Shown in pieces: positions 10,933 through 23,690 of a stretch of 64,000 nt of DNA. How positions within the stretch are numbered: the stretch's first letter is position 1; the number at the start of each line of letters is the position of its first letter. The notes under the pieces are model-generated. The model was not told the DNA's origin and did no database searches. It saw nothing but the letters and a program-made list of their open reading frames with translations. Source of the stretch: Typha latifolia (Eukaryota > Streptophyta > Magnoliopsida > Poales > Typhaceae); assembly GCA_019914945.1 (NCBI GenBank), contig CM034099.1, positions 3,224,001 to 3,288,000 of the forward strand, in the 5' to 3' direction. Position numbers and translations under genes: made by a program.

Positions 10933-12576
10933 CCCAAAGTCCTATAATCCTATTCCAACAACATAAGATTGGTTCCAGTTCAACTCAAATATGAGAAAGG
11001 TTCAAAGGAATAGACAGAGCACTATTTCTTATATTATTCTCTCCGTTTTTTCTCCTAAATGGTGCTTAAATAACCATCATCTGCTTGCTAATGATTACAA
11101 CTCTGTGTGTAACTAGAAGTACCAGAAACTGTAAAAGTGTCAAGTCAAACAGCTATAGTGGTCTATTTAATAAAGGAACTTGTAGAGAAAAAAAGCTTGC
11201 CAGATAAGAGACACCACATCAGACAAGCAATTGCAGCACATTGCTAATAAAAAAATTCTCTTCTGTAACCTAACGCAATCTTTGGATACCATCAACAGGC
11301 ATTATTAGATTGGTGGGGTGCAGCAGAGATTGGACCTGATGCAGAGGATTGCGTTTTAAACTCAGACAAGATTTTGTACCAGCATCATTCATGTCAATAT
11401 CCCCAGCATACTTTTGGAGAAGATATGGATGAGAAACAATGCTATTCTCTATATCAGACTGACTCACCAATCCACTAGAAATATCAACATCAAAGCTGGC
11501 ATCACCAGTCACCAGAAAGCAGCAACAAGTTTGCTGGGCTTTCCAGGGGAACTGAACTATTCATTGTCTTCTGCACAGTCCCGTCCATAAACTACATACA
11601 AAGTACAGGTGCTTCCAAAGCCAACTGCTCCTGACTCCTGAGGCATCTTCCACTGCAGTATGATCCTGCAAAGCCCCATGGCAATACCTGCAAGATATTC
11701 CACTGAAATAGCAACCCTTTAGGTGAAGATTAGTGCAAGACCCACCTCACTCTGAGCTTTATCAACATTATTGGTATGTTTCTGGGACCCTTAAATGGAG
11801 AAACCGGCAATAACAATTTGGAAATGGCATCTCCACTCAACTCAGTGGGCTGCATCAGGGCTTGTCAAGCAGTCAGAACAGTGGGATGACCTAATGTTAG
11901 GCTTCATTAATGTAATTAATATACTTTCCTATCATAGATAAAAGTAGCATCCTAGTTATCAAACAATATCATGATAGCACAAGCCTCATACAGAGGAATA
12001 AGGGGGGGGTAGGATATAAGGAAAGAAGAAAAAGGAAATTCTCTTTCAGATAAGGATTCATATTCTTGCAACTAGAAGTACCTTTGTTACACTAACAGTG
12101 GAACCAACTTAGATATTGAACACAAGCAAAACGTAATACGCCATTGTCATGAAAAGAGAAGAGAAGGCACAGATGTGATGAATGATGGAACTTGCTGTTA
12201 CATTGTCAACCTTGTATTATTGATCATAGAATATAGCCATGAAAAGTGGGTGTGACTTATTGAGGAAAAAGATAAAAGGAATCTGAGAAATGGTATATGC
12301 AAGCAGTAAAACATGACAAAGGAATTGCTCACGGAATAACAACCACTACAATGTGGGCCATTACTAGGGGAAGGGGATAAGTATCCATGGCTCTTCCAAC
12401 TCTTACTGATTAGTTGCTCCTTGCAATTATTCCCACATTTAACCTTCTTCTACTTCTTTTTAAGGCAAGACACCACACTAGCAGCAAGCCTGAATTCCTT
12501 TAGTCTACCTCTTCTGAGAGCCCAATTCTCTTGCACATCCTTTCCTTCGCCCAGTAACATAATCTGAGTGCTGTAA
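9416..12576. other. Intergenic region, no supported gene
   Basis: About 3.2 kb. Only short frames without recognisable domains occur. It contains an (ATC)n microsatellite and a short minus-strand frame at 11270-11512 that is unlike any family I recognise. The first few hundred bases are presumably the 3' untranslated part of the upstream gene. Confidence 0.6.
10902..10931. repeat. (ATC)10 microsatellite
   Basis: Ten uninterrupted ATC units in intergenic DNA. Confidence 0.95.
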
Positions 12577-13137
12577 ATGGAAACTGAGGAAGTGAGAGAG
12601 ATAGAAGGAAGCAACCACAAGTCAAGGGACCATGCCAATGGCTATGAAGGTGGTGAAGTCCATGAAAATGGTTCAGGACCATGGTTGAACCTGAGTCTTG
12701 GTAGGCAAACTGCAGAGAGCACATCAAATCACCAGGCCAAACCAGCTCCACACAAAACATTCTCCTGCAACTTCTGTATGAGAAAATTCTTCAGCTCGCA
12801 GGCTCTCGGGGGGCATCAGAATGCCCACAAGAGGGAGAGGGGTGCAGCAAAGAGGCCTCATCAGTCACAGACAATGATGATGAGTCCTCTTAATGCTAGT
12901 CTCCTCCAATCTCTAAGAGTTCATCCTCATTCAGGTGTTCACAAGGCAAACACAGAGAGAGGTGCAGTTATGGTGGCAAGATTCAACAGCATCACCCCTA
13001 ACATGAAATTGGCATCAACACCGTTCACGATGGAACGAGCAGAATATTCAACATGGCCGGGAAGCTTTCAGATAAATCCTCAGAAGTGGGAGAAACAAGC
13101 AGAACAACAAGAACTCGATTTGAATCTTCGGCTTTAG
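12577..13137 (+). CDS. Single C2H2 zinc-finger protein with QALGGH and EAR motifs
   Basis: Intronless, 186 residues. One plant Q-type finger: C64-x2-C67-x12-H80-x3-H84, with the invariant QALGGH at 75-80, which contacts DNA. Two leucine-rich repression motifs of LxLxL type: LNLSL at 37-41 and the C-terminal DLNLRL at 181-186. This is the architecture of the Arabidopsis ZFP1/3/4/7 and KNUCKLES group: nuclear proteins that bind DNA through one finger and repress through TOPLESS-type corepressors recruited by the EAR motif. Length and intron absence are typical. The start is the first ATG in the frame. The exact paralogue and target genes cannot be told from sequence. Confidence 0.9.
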   Translation: METEEVREIEGSNHKSRDHANGYEGGEVHENGSGPWLNLSLGRQTAESTSNHQAKPAPHKTFSCNFCMRKFFSSQALGGHQNAHKRERGAAKRPHQSQTMMMSPLNASLLQSLRVHPHSGVHKANTERGAVMVARFNSITPNMKLASTPFTMERAEYSTWPGSFQINPQKWEKQAEQQELDLNLRL

Positions 13138-15132
13138 TTGATCTTCCAGCCATGATAAGCTATTTCCTCATGCAGGCAGGTGCATTCTCTGTTTATCTCA
13201 GATTCATTCATCAGCCCATTTTGGATTCAAGTGCAACAAATGGAAGCTGATTTCTGCTTGCAGGAAATTAATATTTAGTGAAATACGAATTGGAAGTCTG
13301 TAGGTTGTTGTTACTTGCTAATCCAGACCAATTTCGCACTGTCATATTTCATAAATGCCTTCAAACAAACATAATATATAAACATGAATTCATTCTAGAA
13401 AGACTTCACAACTAAAAATATTTCTTTTCTCTTTAACTTAGAGAACCACTGTAAGCTTACCTGAATTATGGTTGGTGGAATACCAAATTATCTTCAGAAA
13501 AATGTCATCTTCATTGCATTTGACATTGTTCTGAAGATAATATAGTACTTCGGCAACCATAATGGAGCACCAGTGGTGCAGCAAGTGGTTTCAGTCATGA
13601 AGCTTTTGCTGAAAGAAGCACAAGCATATCTATACACACACTTCATTCAAAAGCACCCAAGGACAAAATTGTATGTGTTCAGGGATATTAAGTAGGTCGA
13701 GAGGCAAATGACATCTTTTTACATAGCTTCACTAATGCCTCCACAATGCTTCTTCCCTATCCACTGCTTGACATTCCAATACCTTTCTATACTTGTATCT
13801 TTGATTCAGATGAACAGAAAATTGATTTAAATCGCAAAGCCAATATTTTACCATTTTTTAACTGAGCTGTAGCAATTACTGCCAAAATCTTGTAATGCAA
13901 CAATAGTGAACCTTAAACAGTCATATGTTACTTTCATAATACTGTAACTATAATCTAAACTATGGACCTGTTCTTCTACTCTTTTTCTTATGGAATATAT
14001 TTTCTCTTATTACTTGGTAAAGAATAGAACTATAATCCCTCTTTTCCTATTAAATGACTAAAATGATAGGTGAAATTTGAGCTTCCATGCCTACTTCATA
14101 TTACCAGAAAGTAATGCCGCCTATTTCATATAGAAACAATCAAGAGAGATACCCTACCCACATATCTCTATGCTCTTACTCCTGAAGCAATCAGCAAGCA
14201 GCAATATCTTTTATATCTATTTCTGCATAATTACAAGTTTCCACAAATTCCACATTGTTGTCCATCTATATATATCAACATCTTGGAGTGCAGAAATTGA
14301 ATCATGCTTTCTTTACTAAGTTTGCATTGCAAAGATAAAAAAATTAGTACATTATACTTATCTTCAATCAGCTCAAGCTGTGTTGTTTCCACCTCCAGCA
14401 TATCGCGACATGACTATAGTCATATTATCTGGGGAGTAAAGTTAATTACATTGGATACTACCAAGAAAAATGAGAACCTTGACAGAAGATAAGTCATTAT
14501 TATTAGTTTGACGTCATGATTGCTTAGCAAATTGGCTCATTGAACATCACTTAAATTCTAAATATATTGGACCACATGTGCCATCATCAATACTAAGCTC
14601 ATCAAAATAGCAGAGAAGCATTGAGGAAATATTACTCAAAGTCAGCACAAATGCATGCAAATTCTGAGAAGTTTGTTCCTTTGAAACAAAAGCACTTCAG
14701 CCTGCCTTAATAAAATCAGACGGAATTTAAGTAGACAACTTTTTCTTTAATTTGAAACGTATATATACAAGTAACATGCCTAGGGATCTTTCACTCATCA
14801 GTCGGAAATTTGAACTTTGAAGTTTTTCCAAAGATATACATTTCCTCAAAAACCTAATGGAAGTTATGGTATTAGTTCTATATCTCCATCAACTTTCCTT
14901 TTTCTTACAAAAGGTATTAGTTGTCTACTAACTGCTTCACCAGAATATCATATCCAGTTATCCACATTTCATCTTCAAAATGAGATTGAAAAGTCACAAT
15001 TAGGCAAAGACCTTCAAAACTTTCTATTGTGAAGGAGATAGTTACACGGTACTTCCATTTCCAAATATCAGCTTTTCTATACCCTAATTAACCGTCATCC
15101 CCGCCATTTTCTGCAAAATGTCGCAAAAGTCC
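13138..15132. other. Intergenic region with a foldback
   Basis: About 2 kb of AT-rich DNA between the zinc-finger gene and the 3' end of the cyclin gene. No coding sequence is supported. The one structured element is the imperfect inverted repeat at about 13445-13580. Confidence 0.6.
13445..13580. repeat. Imperfect foldback, microRNA-precursor-like or MITE-like
   Basis: The arm from 13463 to about 13508 pairs with the reverse complement of 13517-13565. Over about 43 positions I count 9 mismatches. The best block is ATTATCTTCAGAAxAATGTCA, complementary in the two arms. Pairing continues outward, with a gap, through ACCACTG on the left against CAGTGGT on the right. The loop is only about 8-15 bases. 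The size and imperfect pairing look like a plant microRNA precursor. A miniature inverted-repeat transposon is the main alternative, but no clear target-site duplication is seen. No known mature microRNA sequence was recognised. Confidence 0.6.
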
Positions 15133-17088
15133 TCATGCTTTTGATCTTCTGAAGTCTTTTAGAAAAGATGCAGGTATCTTTGAGGGAGACAGCAAGTTCG
15201 ACACATATTTGAACTGTCAAAATAGTAACAAATGGATTTCAGCCAAAGGAAAATGGATTCAAAGCAACAAAAGATAAGGAAAGGGGTTAGGATCAATATT
15301 CTACGTAGAAATATCTACTTACCCTATGCTGCTTGTATTTTTCCCTAATGGCTGTTAAAGAGGACCACCTTTTATTCAACTGCAAATCATGTAATGCATG
15401 TATGCAGTCCCTAAGCTCAGTAACCCTATAGCCTGTCTGACTTTGAAGTGACGAGCTCTGGAAAAAGGGAAAAAAAGGAAAAGCTATCATCAATCATGAA
15501 GCAGTAGATATATTCAAATTGGGAATTCAATCACTCGAAAACTTTCTTACCCAAGGATGGGCCTTTGGACTGATGGTGAATCTGGCAATAAAGACGGCAG
15601 AAGCAGCGATTACTGATGGCAAGAAGTGAACACAGCCATTGTCCACCAAACTTAATTCAGCAAGGTAATTGCTCAGGAATTCCAACTGTAAATTGGGATA
15701 CTGCAAGAAGTTCATTGATTCATTTGAAAACCAAGACCAGGAGAAATATTTCAATTATATGATTAAGTATCCATCTTTCAGCATAGATAAAAGTTTAGGC
15801 CAACTTACTTTGCAACCTTGACCAGCCCTTGTGAATCTCCTACAAAAGGATAGCAGTAAACAATAAGACATACATAGACTATCATGGGGCAGTTTTATGA
15901 ACAGGCAAATACATTGACAAACAAACTGAAAAGTATATTTCAGAAATTTTACCATTATACAAATTTATTAATCTACACGGCATATGAAAGAAATGCACCC
16001 TTACATTGATATGGAAATCATACCTAAGAAACGTCTTGACGGTGGGATTACCCATGTCAAAATGAAGAAATTTTAGTACATCTGACTCCATCTTCACCAC
16101 CTAAAATCACAGACAGAGACAAAAAAAATTATTTATTCACATGACCAGGAAATGCTAATGTATTTACTAGCAAAGGGCGAGAACTAGTACCTCTTGCTTG
16201 GTGTAAGTATTGTCAGTTATATAGCAGAAATCTTCCACATTAGGAGGGATAATTTCTTCATACTTTCTGCATCTCAAAAAGATAAAAACCATATCAATGA
16301 CTTGGTTAACCTTGCGAGGAGAGCAAAACTGAAGTCCAAATAAAAGAACGAGAATTTTGGCACCTACGAGGCTACAAGCATGCAGGAAACACCAAGAAGC
16401 TGCAGCTTTTGCCGACCCAGAGCATTCGCCGAGAGAAACCTATCGACATATGAGATCGTTAGATAAAGCGTATCAGCAAGAAGCTTGTACTCCTCCGCCA
16501 CCTCCACCAACCAATCCACCAAAGTTGCTCTCATGGAAGCTGTGATATCCTTCTGAACTTTCTCAATATAATTTTCCGCCGGCCTCCTCTTTGGCTCCAC
16601 CTAAAGAGTAAAGAGTCCATCATAGATAACGGCAGCCCAATTAAATTAACACAAGAGGGGGGAAAAATGGAATCAGATCAAAAGATGCCAACCCTGCGAA
16701 CCAGAATCCAAATACTCACCTCCATGGATCGAAGGTAGTGGTATATATCGGCGGCATAGTGGGAGCACATTTGGGGATCATCCAAACGAGAACAAGTAGC
16801 AAAATCGGAGGTGTTGCGAGCCAAAGAAGCCTCCTTTCGGGCAACTTCCGCTGCCGTCTCCTCCTCCTTTGCCTTTGATCTGGTTCTGGGTTTGGAAGGA
16901 GGAGGCCGGTTAGGAACAGGGGCAAGGTTTGATAGGTTTGTTAGCTCGCTTAAGGCTTTGCGCTTCCTCTTGGTTGGGATATGGTCAAGGGGAAGGGAAG
17001 GGGAAGAAGAGGCGGCGGAGGAGGTGGCTCCCTTCTTAGCTGCCGCCGCTCGAGTGAGGCGAACGGTGGTGTTCTCTTTGTCCGCCAT
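15133..17088 (-). CDS. A-type cyclin, CYCA3-like
   Basis: Minus-strand exons 17088-16720, 16600-16368, 16266-16191, 16100-16024, 15839-15809 (31 bases), 15700-15551, 15457-15323 and 15213-15133 join to 383 residues. The N terminus has a KEN box in MADKEN and a destruction box RKALSELTN, both degradation signals read by the anaphase-promoting complex. The cyclin box begins at MRATLVDWLVEVAEEYKLL (from M146), followed by LYLTISYVDRFLS and KYEEIIPPNVEDFCYITD. The LVDWLVEV signature and short length point to the CYCA3 subgroup, which partners CDKA in S-phase entry. The C-terminal cyclin domain is complete. The gene is divergent from the aspartic protease gene, with 474 bases between the ATGs. An ATTGG (inverted CCAAT box) lies at 17210-17214, about 120 bases upstream. 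Confidence 0.92.
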
Positions 17089-17562
17089 TGTTGCTTTACC
17101 CTTACGCTGCTAATGGAATTGACTCTATGCGATTAAAGGGGAGAGAGAGAGGTTGGGGTTTTAGCGTGAGAAAGGGAGAGGAAAGGAGGGAAGAAGGAAG
17201 GAGACCGCCATTGGTTAAAATTCGAAAAAGAAATTTTTATCTAAAGAAAAAAAGTACGGCAGAAGCTTTGGGGGGGGAAATAATTTGAACTTTTTATTAT
17301 TTTGAAAATAATATTATGTATGAAATGGAAGCAAACGATCCCATAATTAATCGAGGTAGAGTAATTAAATGGAAATACCAAAAGCGTTTCCCAAGTATCG
17401 AATCGAAGCTCCTCGTGGATCCGGTGGTCACGTTCGTGTAGGAAAAATGACCGCATCTGTTGGGTTGAAAGTGGGACCCACATTCGATCGTGTTAACGAC
17501 TCCATAATTACCTCTCGGGGACTTCCCCCTTATGCGACCTCCCGCACCTTTCTCCCTCTCTC
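17089..17562. promoter_or_regulatory. Shared intergenic region of a divergent gene pair
   Basis: 474 bases between the start codons of the cyclin (-) and the aspartic protease (+). Both promoters and leaders must fit here, so a bidirectional promoter is plausible. An inverted CCAAT box at 17210-17214 is the only motif I would name. No clear TATA box or E2F site was found. Confidence 0.4.
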
Positions 17563-20500
17563 ATGGCGCGAGAGAGGGACCAGCTCACGGCCGCCGCCTT
17601 CCTCCTCCTCCTCCTCCTCGCCGGTGTCATAGATGGATCTCCCCAACTCCTCGATGGCGGCGTTAAGCCACCGCTCGTGCTCCCGCTCCTCCTCCCATCA
17701 GTGAACTCATCGCGGCGACATGCCGCCGCGAGCCACCTCCTCCGCCGACGTCATCTCCAGTCCCACCCGAACGCTCACATGAGGCTCTACGACGATCTCC
17801 TCACCAACGGGTATGATTACCCTTTGATTTCATACCGTGTGTGGTTTGCTCGCAGTTGATCAAGAATTTTTTTCAGGAAAGATATAAATTTTAGAGTTTT
17901 TTTTCCCCCTCTTGCTTTAGGTATTATACTACTAGGCTTTACATCGGGACGCCGCCGCAAGAATTCGCGCTAATTGTGGATTCCGGAAGCACCGTGACGT
18001 ACGTCCCGTGCTCATCGTGCGACCAGTGTGGGAATCACCAGGTAAAGACCTTGTAATTTGATGTCTTTAATTAACTAGGAAGAAAAGGGATCTAGCTCGG
18101 AAATTTTCGTGGAATCAAATGCGGAAAATTTTCTTATTAAAGTTCCTGTCTTGGAATCACTGTATTATGAGATTCAACCTAGTAATTCAGGGCTACTAAT
18201 GCATATGATCGTATTTTCGTGGTGCATGCTTCCAACTTAAGCAGTTCTTTGTGAATGTGACATTATGCTGTATCCAACGTAAGTTATGTTCCCAGATGAG
18301 TTGAAAGGAACTGTCTGATAAAAACGTTAGCTTTTCATGATATCTGGAAAATAAAGAAATATTATATTTGATTTTACCACGAACTATGTATATTATAATT
18401 TCTGTTATTTTTCAACGCACAAAAAGAACTATATATCATGTTAATGCATAGTTTGGTTGATGTATAGGACCCAAGATTCCAGCCAGATTTGTCAAGCACA
18501 TACAATCCGGTAAAGTGCAACGTTGCTTGTACTTGTGATACTGAGAAAAACCAATGTGTTTATGAGAGGCAATATGCTGAAATGAGCTCAAGTAGTGGGG
18601 TGCTAGGAGAGGACATTGTTTCATTTGGCAAAGAAAGTGCACTTATGCCTCAGCGTGCTGTTTTTGGCTGTGAGAATTCTGAAACTGGTGATTTGTTTAG
18701 CCAGCATGCTGATGGAATTATGGGATTGGGCCGTGGTCAGCTAAGTATAATGGATCAGCTTGTTGATAAGGGCATAATAAGCGATTCGTTCTCTTTATGT
18801 TATGGTGGAATGGATTTTGGTGGGGGTGCGATGGTTCTTGGTGGAATCTCTTCACCTTCTGGCATGGTGTTTTCTCGCTCAAACCCAGTCCGCAGGTATG
18901 ATGCAGGTAATCATGCAAGAAAGGTTTTCCTTTGAAGTACATATAACTCATTCCCGAAATTTACTCCTTTTCTCGGGATGACGACAGTCCCTACTACAAC
19001 ATTGAGTTGAAGGAAATACATGTGGCTGGAAAGGCATTGCGATTAGATCCGAGGATCTTTGATAGAAAGCATGGAACCGTGTTGGACAGTGGAACCACAT
19101 ATGTATATCTACCAGAACATGCTTTTACAGCATTTAGAGATGCTGTAAGATTTTGTCCATTTATTCTATAATATTTTCAATTATCTAATAACAACTACAC
19201 GTTTACAGATGCATTTTGTTGTTTCACAGATAACAAGTGAGCTGCATTCTCTTAAGAAAATTCGTGGTCCAGACCCAAATTATAAAGATATCTGCTTTGC
19301 AGGTGCTGGAAGGTAATACCTTTTGAAAACATGTCCATGATTCTAGACATACCTTTTGCTCTATTAGGCCTTCACTTCATAGCCCTAAATTGAATTGCTT
19401 TCAGTGATGTCTCCCAACTATCAAAGACATTTCCAAATGTTGATATGGTATTCGGGAATGGACAGAAGCTGTCACTTTCGCCTGAAAATTACTTGTTCCA
19501 AGTAAGCATTTGTTAGTGTGATAGTTATTGTAATCATAATAGCAAATGCCATCAGTTGACTCATCTATGTATTATCATGATATTACCTTACCATATGGGG
19601 AGGAAAAGAATCCATATACAGTTATACACTAACCCAAAGTTTTGATTTCTGTTGTTGGCAGTGTCTTCCATTTTGCTGTATTATTTGCTGTTCTCCAACT
19701 AATTTTTCTGACTCAATGTTCATCTTCCCCCCCTCATTTCTGACAAAATGTTTTTCTTCCTCTTTTTTAACTGATGTCATTTGAAATGAAGCATTCAAAA
19801 GTTCGAGGTGCCTATTGCCTGGGAGTCTTTCAAAACGGAAAAGATCCAACAACACTTTTAGGGGGTATGAAGCTTAGCTCATATTATAGCTTGTTAAACA
19901 TATCCTAGTATGGTTTTGCCTATGCACTCTTTCTTGATCAATAATAGCTATATCATCAAAGTGTCAACTCTGCTATATGTTGCCAGTGACAGCAGATTTA
20001 TCCTGCTCTGTTTTCGTCAATCCTGTTATTGTTTGAATGCTGTATGCTTAAAAGTGCAACTTACCCGATTCATATTTGGCTTCACAGGAATTATCGTACG
20101 CAATACTCTTGTAATGTATGATCGCCAGAACGAAAGGATTGGATTTTGGAAAACCAACTGCTCTGAGTTGTGGGGGAGACTGCATATCAGTGGAGCACCT
20201 TCACCAGCGCCTTCATCTTTCTCTGATACAAATTCAACCATAGATATGTCACCAGCTTTATCTCCTAATGGAGCACAGGAGTCTGTTCTACCAGGTTTAT
20301 GATATGTATAACTACAAATAACTTAGTCTATTTCATCTTTCTGTGTTAAAATTTAAGCTAAGTCACCTACAAAGAGATCTAAGATTTTGTAAGTTGCCAC
20401 TTGTACATGATTCCTTTTTCTTGATACACTTGATGTATCTTCGACTTACCCCTTGGTTATGTTAAAATAACCATGGCGTTGGACATAGTTTGAAGTTTGG

Positions 20501-22649
20501 GCCAAAATTGGAACTTCATGCCAAAATTTATTCAAAGCCAAGGCCAAAACTCATTGGTCAAGGCTGAAACCTGCAATAAGAAAGATTCACTCATGTACCT
20601 GGTCCATAATGAGCGAAACAAGGAGTCCGATTGTTATTGTAGTTCTTATGTATGATAGAATAAGTGGAAAAGATTCCTTCTAGAACAAAATTATCACTTT
20701 GATTCTGTATCAGAGTTCTTTTAGAAAGCGTTAGTCATATATTTTTCTGCCTTTCTTATTCTATGTGATATAATAAGTTTGTTATGGTATGTTCAGGAAG
20801 TATGCTTTAACCATGGAAAGGCTTTCGCTTATCTTATTTCTTTGCAGGTCAATACCAAGTTGGGCTCATAACATTTGATATGTCGATGAATATTACATAC
20901 TTAAACCTGATGCCCCACATCACAGAACTAGCTAAGCTTATAGCCCGTGATCTAGAAATTGATTCACATCAGGTAGAGTAAATCCTGTTCCATTGAATTC
21001 TGCAGAAATGATTCCATTACTATATCTATATTGTACATCTTTGATTATGATAATGCAGCATTCCTTTGAGAAATGATCATGTCATTTAATTGGTAGATAG
21101 GACCTCCCACAATGTCATATCTCCAAGATATTTCTAAGTAGGCAAACTTCATTTTGTCAGTTGTGGAACTTGTTTATACTTTTATGTTTAAGCTGACACA
21201 GAAATGTAAGTTTATAGGTTCATTCGATGAATATTACAAGTGAAGGAAATCATACACTGATAAGATGGGCTATTTTTCCTGAGGAATCTTCTAAAGTCAT
21301 TGCAAATACGACAGTGATGGTAATGTTAATTTTAGCATCTTTCTTTCTTTCCTTTTTTGGAAATTTAAATCACCACCTTCTGATTTTTGGTGTCGAAGAT
21401 TTATGAGCAGCCTGGTTTTATGCAGGGAATCATATCTCGGTTAACTGAACACCGTGTTCGCCTTCCTGAAAATTTTGGGGGTTATCAGTTGGTTGAATGG
21501 AATGTCGAGCCTCTGTCAAGAAGGTATTGGAATATTGTTTTGTAGTTTGTGGTCCCTGTCAGTTATCTCATATTATTTGAGGATATTTACACAACCAAAG
21601 AAGTCATTGTCATTGTTCCATATTCAATAAATGTTCAAAAAGAGAAGGAAAATGGTGTTTATCCACATTCTGATGACATAAAGCACCGTCCTGTATAGCA
21701 TGCTGATCTAGCTTACATATGCCAACATCATTTTTTATTATGCTGTCATGCTGCATCTCATGAGAATTTTAATGTTGACGGTTGAAGTTTCTTGTTCCAT
21801 CATTTACCAAAATGCTAAATGGAGTAAGGTGGAGAGGCCATCAGAATTTCAAACCACTTCCTATGCCTGACATCATAGATTACTTTTCAATTGTTTCCCC
21901 AACTTCAATTCCCTTTTATAACCTCCATCGTTGCTGATCGTGATGTCTGAACTGGTAGAACTACAAGTTATATTTTTGGCACAACTCATAATTTGCAGAC
22001 AAATGAATGCAACTGGTCTCAATAAAGAACTTATCCTTTAATCCTTTTTGAGAACAATTCTTATGTTGCTGATATCAAAGTTTCTGTTATAGAATTCTCT
22101 TCATTGGCAGTTGGGTTCTTATTTATGTGGTTTGAGTTAGCTTGAAGGTCCATTTGACAGAAAACTTTTCTTGCCAAATCATATTGAATTGCATCAGAAG
22201 CTATAGCATCTGTCTTCTGGCACAGATATATAATGAATTTAGCATCCCTTTTTTGACTGATAGTATCAGTTACTATTTACGAGCTAAAACTCCAGAATGC
22301 TATTAAGATTTGCATATGATATGAACTTGATCTTTTCCGCTGTTAACTTTTTTGAGGAATTCATTATATGGTACTCAGCATCCTCTCCATCTTTGGATCT
22401 GTTGTTGTTTGTCAAGTGAATTAATGTTAATGTTATTTTTAAAAAATTCTTGCATTAATTCAAGATGGATATTTGTGCAGGACATGGTTGCAACAACATT
22501 TAGTTGCTATCATTGCTGTAACTTTGGTAGCTGCAGTATCCAGTTTCTCGGCCCTCATATGGTACATCTCGAGAAAAAGAGCCAGAAGTCCAGGTACATA
22601 CATGCCAGTGGATGCTCCTGTTGCAGAGCAAGAACTCCAACCATTATAA
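17563..22649 (+). CDS. Membrane-anchored pepsin-like aspartic protease
   Basis: Exons 17563-17810, 17921-18041, 18468-18895, 18988-19144, 19230-19312, 19405-19501, 19792-19864, 20088-20294, 20848-20972, 21218-21319, 21426-21523 and 22481-22649 give 635 residues. A hydrophobic leader at 10-21 is followed by the A1 peptidase fold. The catalytic motifs are DSGST (D103) and DSGTT (D299), with YIGTPPQEF before the first. The cysteine-rich segment SCDQCGNHQ and CTCDTEKNQC fits the atypical (nepenthesin-like) plant proteases. After the protease domain comes a Ser/Pro-rich linker, then a second region of about 150 residues. A C-terminal transmembrane helix (about 587-608) is followed by a short basic cytoplasmic tail. 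Arabidopsis has long members of this kind (about 630 residues). Substrate is unknown. Probably secretory-pathway or plasma-membrane located. Confidence 0.9.
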
Positions 22650-23690
22650 CTTAATAGTTGTTGAAGCAAGGAGACATTCAGATTATTCTGAACTCACATC
22701 CACCGTGAACCATATTACTGCCCTGACACAAGCTCAAAAAGAAGAGGAAGACCTCATCAAGAGCTGGCTATACAACAGGGTTTAAGTTACCTAACGTAGT
22801 TTGATATGATGAATTCAGAGCTTGCAAATGGATGTTTCAATATATTATTATACCTCTATTAAAAGACAGATACAAGTTTCAATGAAATGAAATTTTTAGG
22901 TCCTCTTGATATGTGTCGCAGGTTATCTGAATTTTCTTCAAGGAAAATTAACGAGGCTTGTATTGTTTTGTTTCTGCTCCAGATACCACCAGGAGTTAAT
23001 CTAACTTACTAGAGCATGGATTAATATTTACTTATGAGTTGTCAGTTAACTTCAATTAGATTTTCTGCTCCAGAGTTAAATTAGCTCGAGCCAACTGGGA
23101 GAGAGGTGGCAACAAACACAAGCAGAGAAAAAGGATAACATAAAAATTTAAAGTGTATTACTATTTTCAAAAATATTTAGTTGCTAAAAGATGGCGAAAG
23201 AAAGTACTCGTTTTTAAGTCTTTTATTTTTATTTTTTTGATGTTCGGTTGTGAAAAGTAATTTAAAAAAAGTGATTTGCTAACTACTTACTAAAACCAAC
23301 TTTATTTTCTTACAAAAAGAAAGTCACATTACTGAAGTAAAACATAAACTCCACTTTTTGACAATCAAAGACATCCTTAATCGAAAAGATAAGAACTACA
23401 AGAAGCACAAAAAATCATCCATAGTCCATACTACAAAGTTTTAACTCTCCATTTCACTCTACACGAATAACAGTTTTATTACCTACTATTACAACACTAA
23501 GAACTTGCACTACCTCTAACACTACCAACCCAAACCGAAGCCGATATACAACAACACTTCACCATACTAGTATCAACAAAATACATAGCAAGGCATTTAT
23601 TACATGATAACAGCTACTTATGAGTTAACGAGAGATTACTACAACTAAATATATGACAAGTTTTTTACAGAGATGGAAGGACGAGAACGG
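22650..23690. other. Intergenic region between convergent genes
   Basis: About 1 kb of AT-rich DNA between the 3' ends of the aspartic protease (+) and the LRR/WD40 gene (-). It should hold both 3' untranslated regions. Nothing else is seen. Confidence 0.6.

Noticed and set aside
11270..11512. 80-codon minus-strand frame, normal-looking composition
   Set aside because: No recognisable domain, no convincing flanking splice-compatible exons, and the sequence upstream has stops. Could be part of a non-coding transcript.
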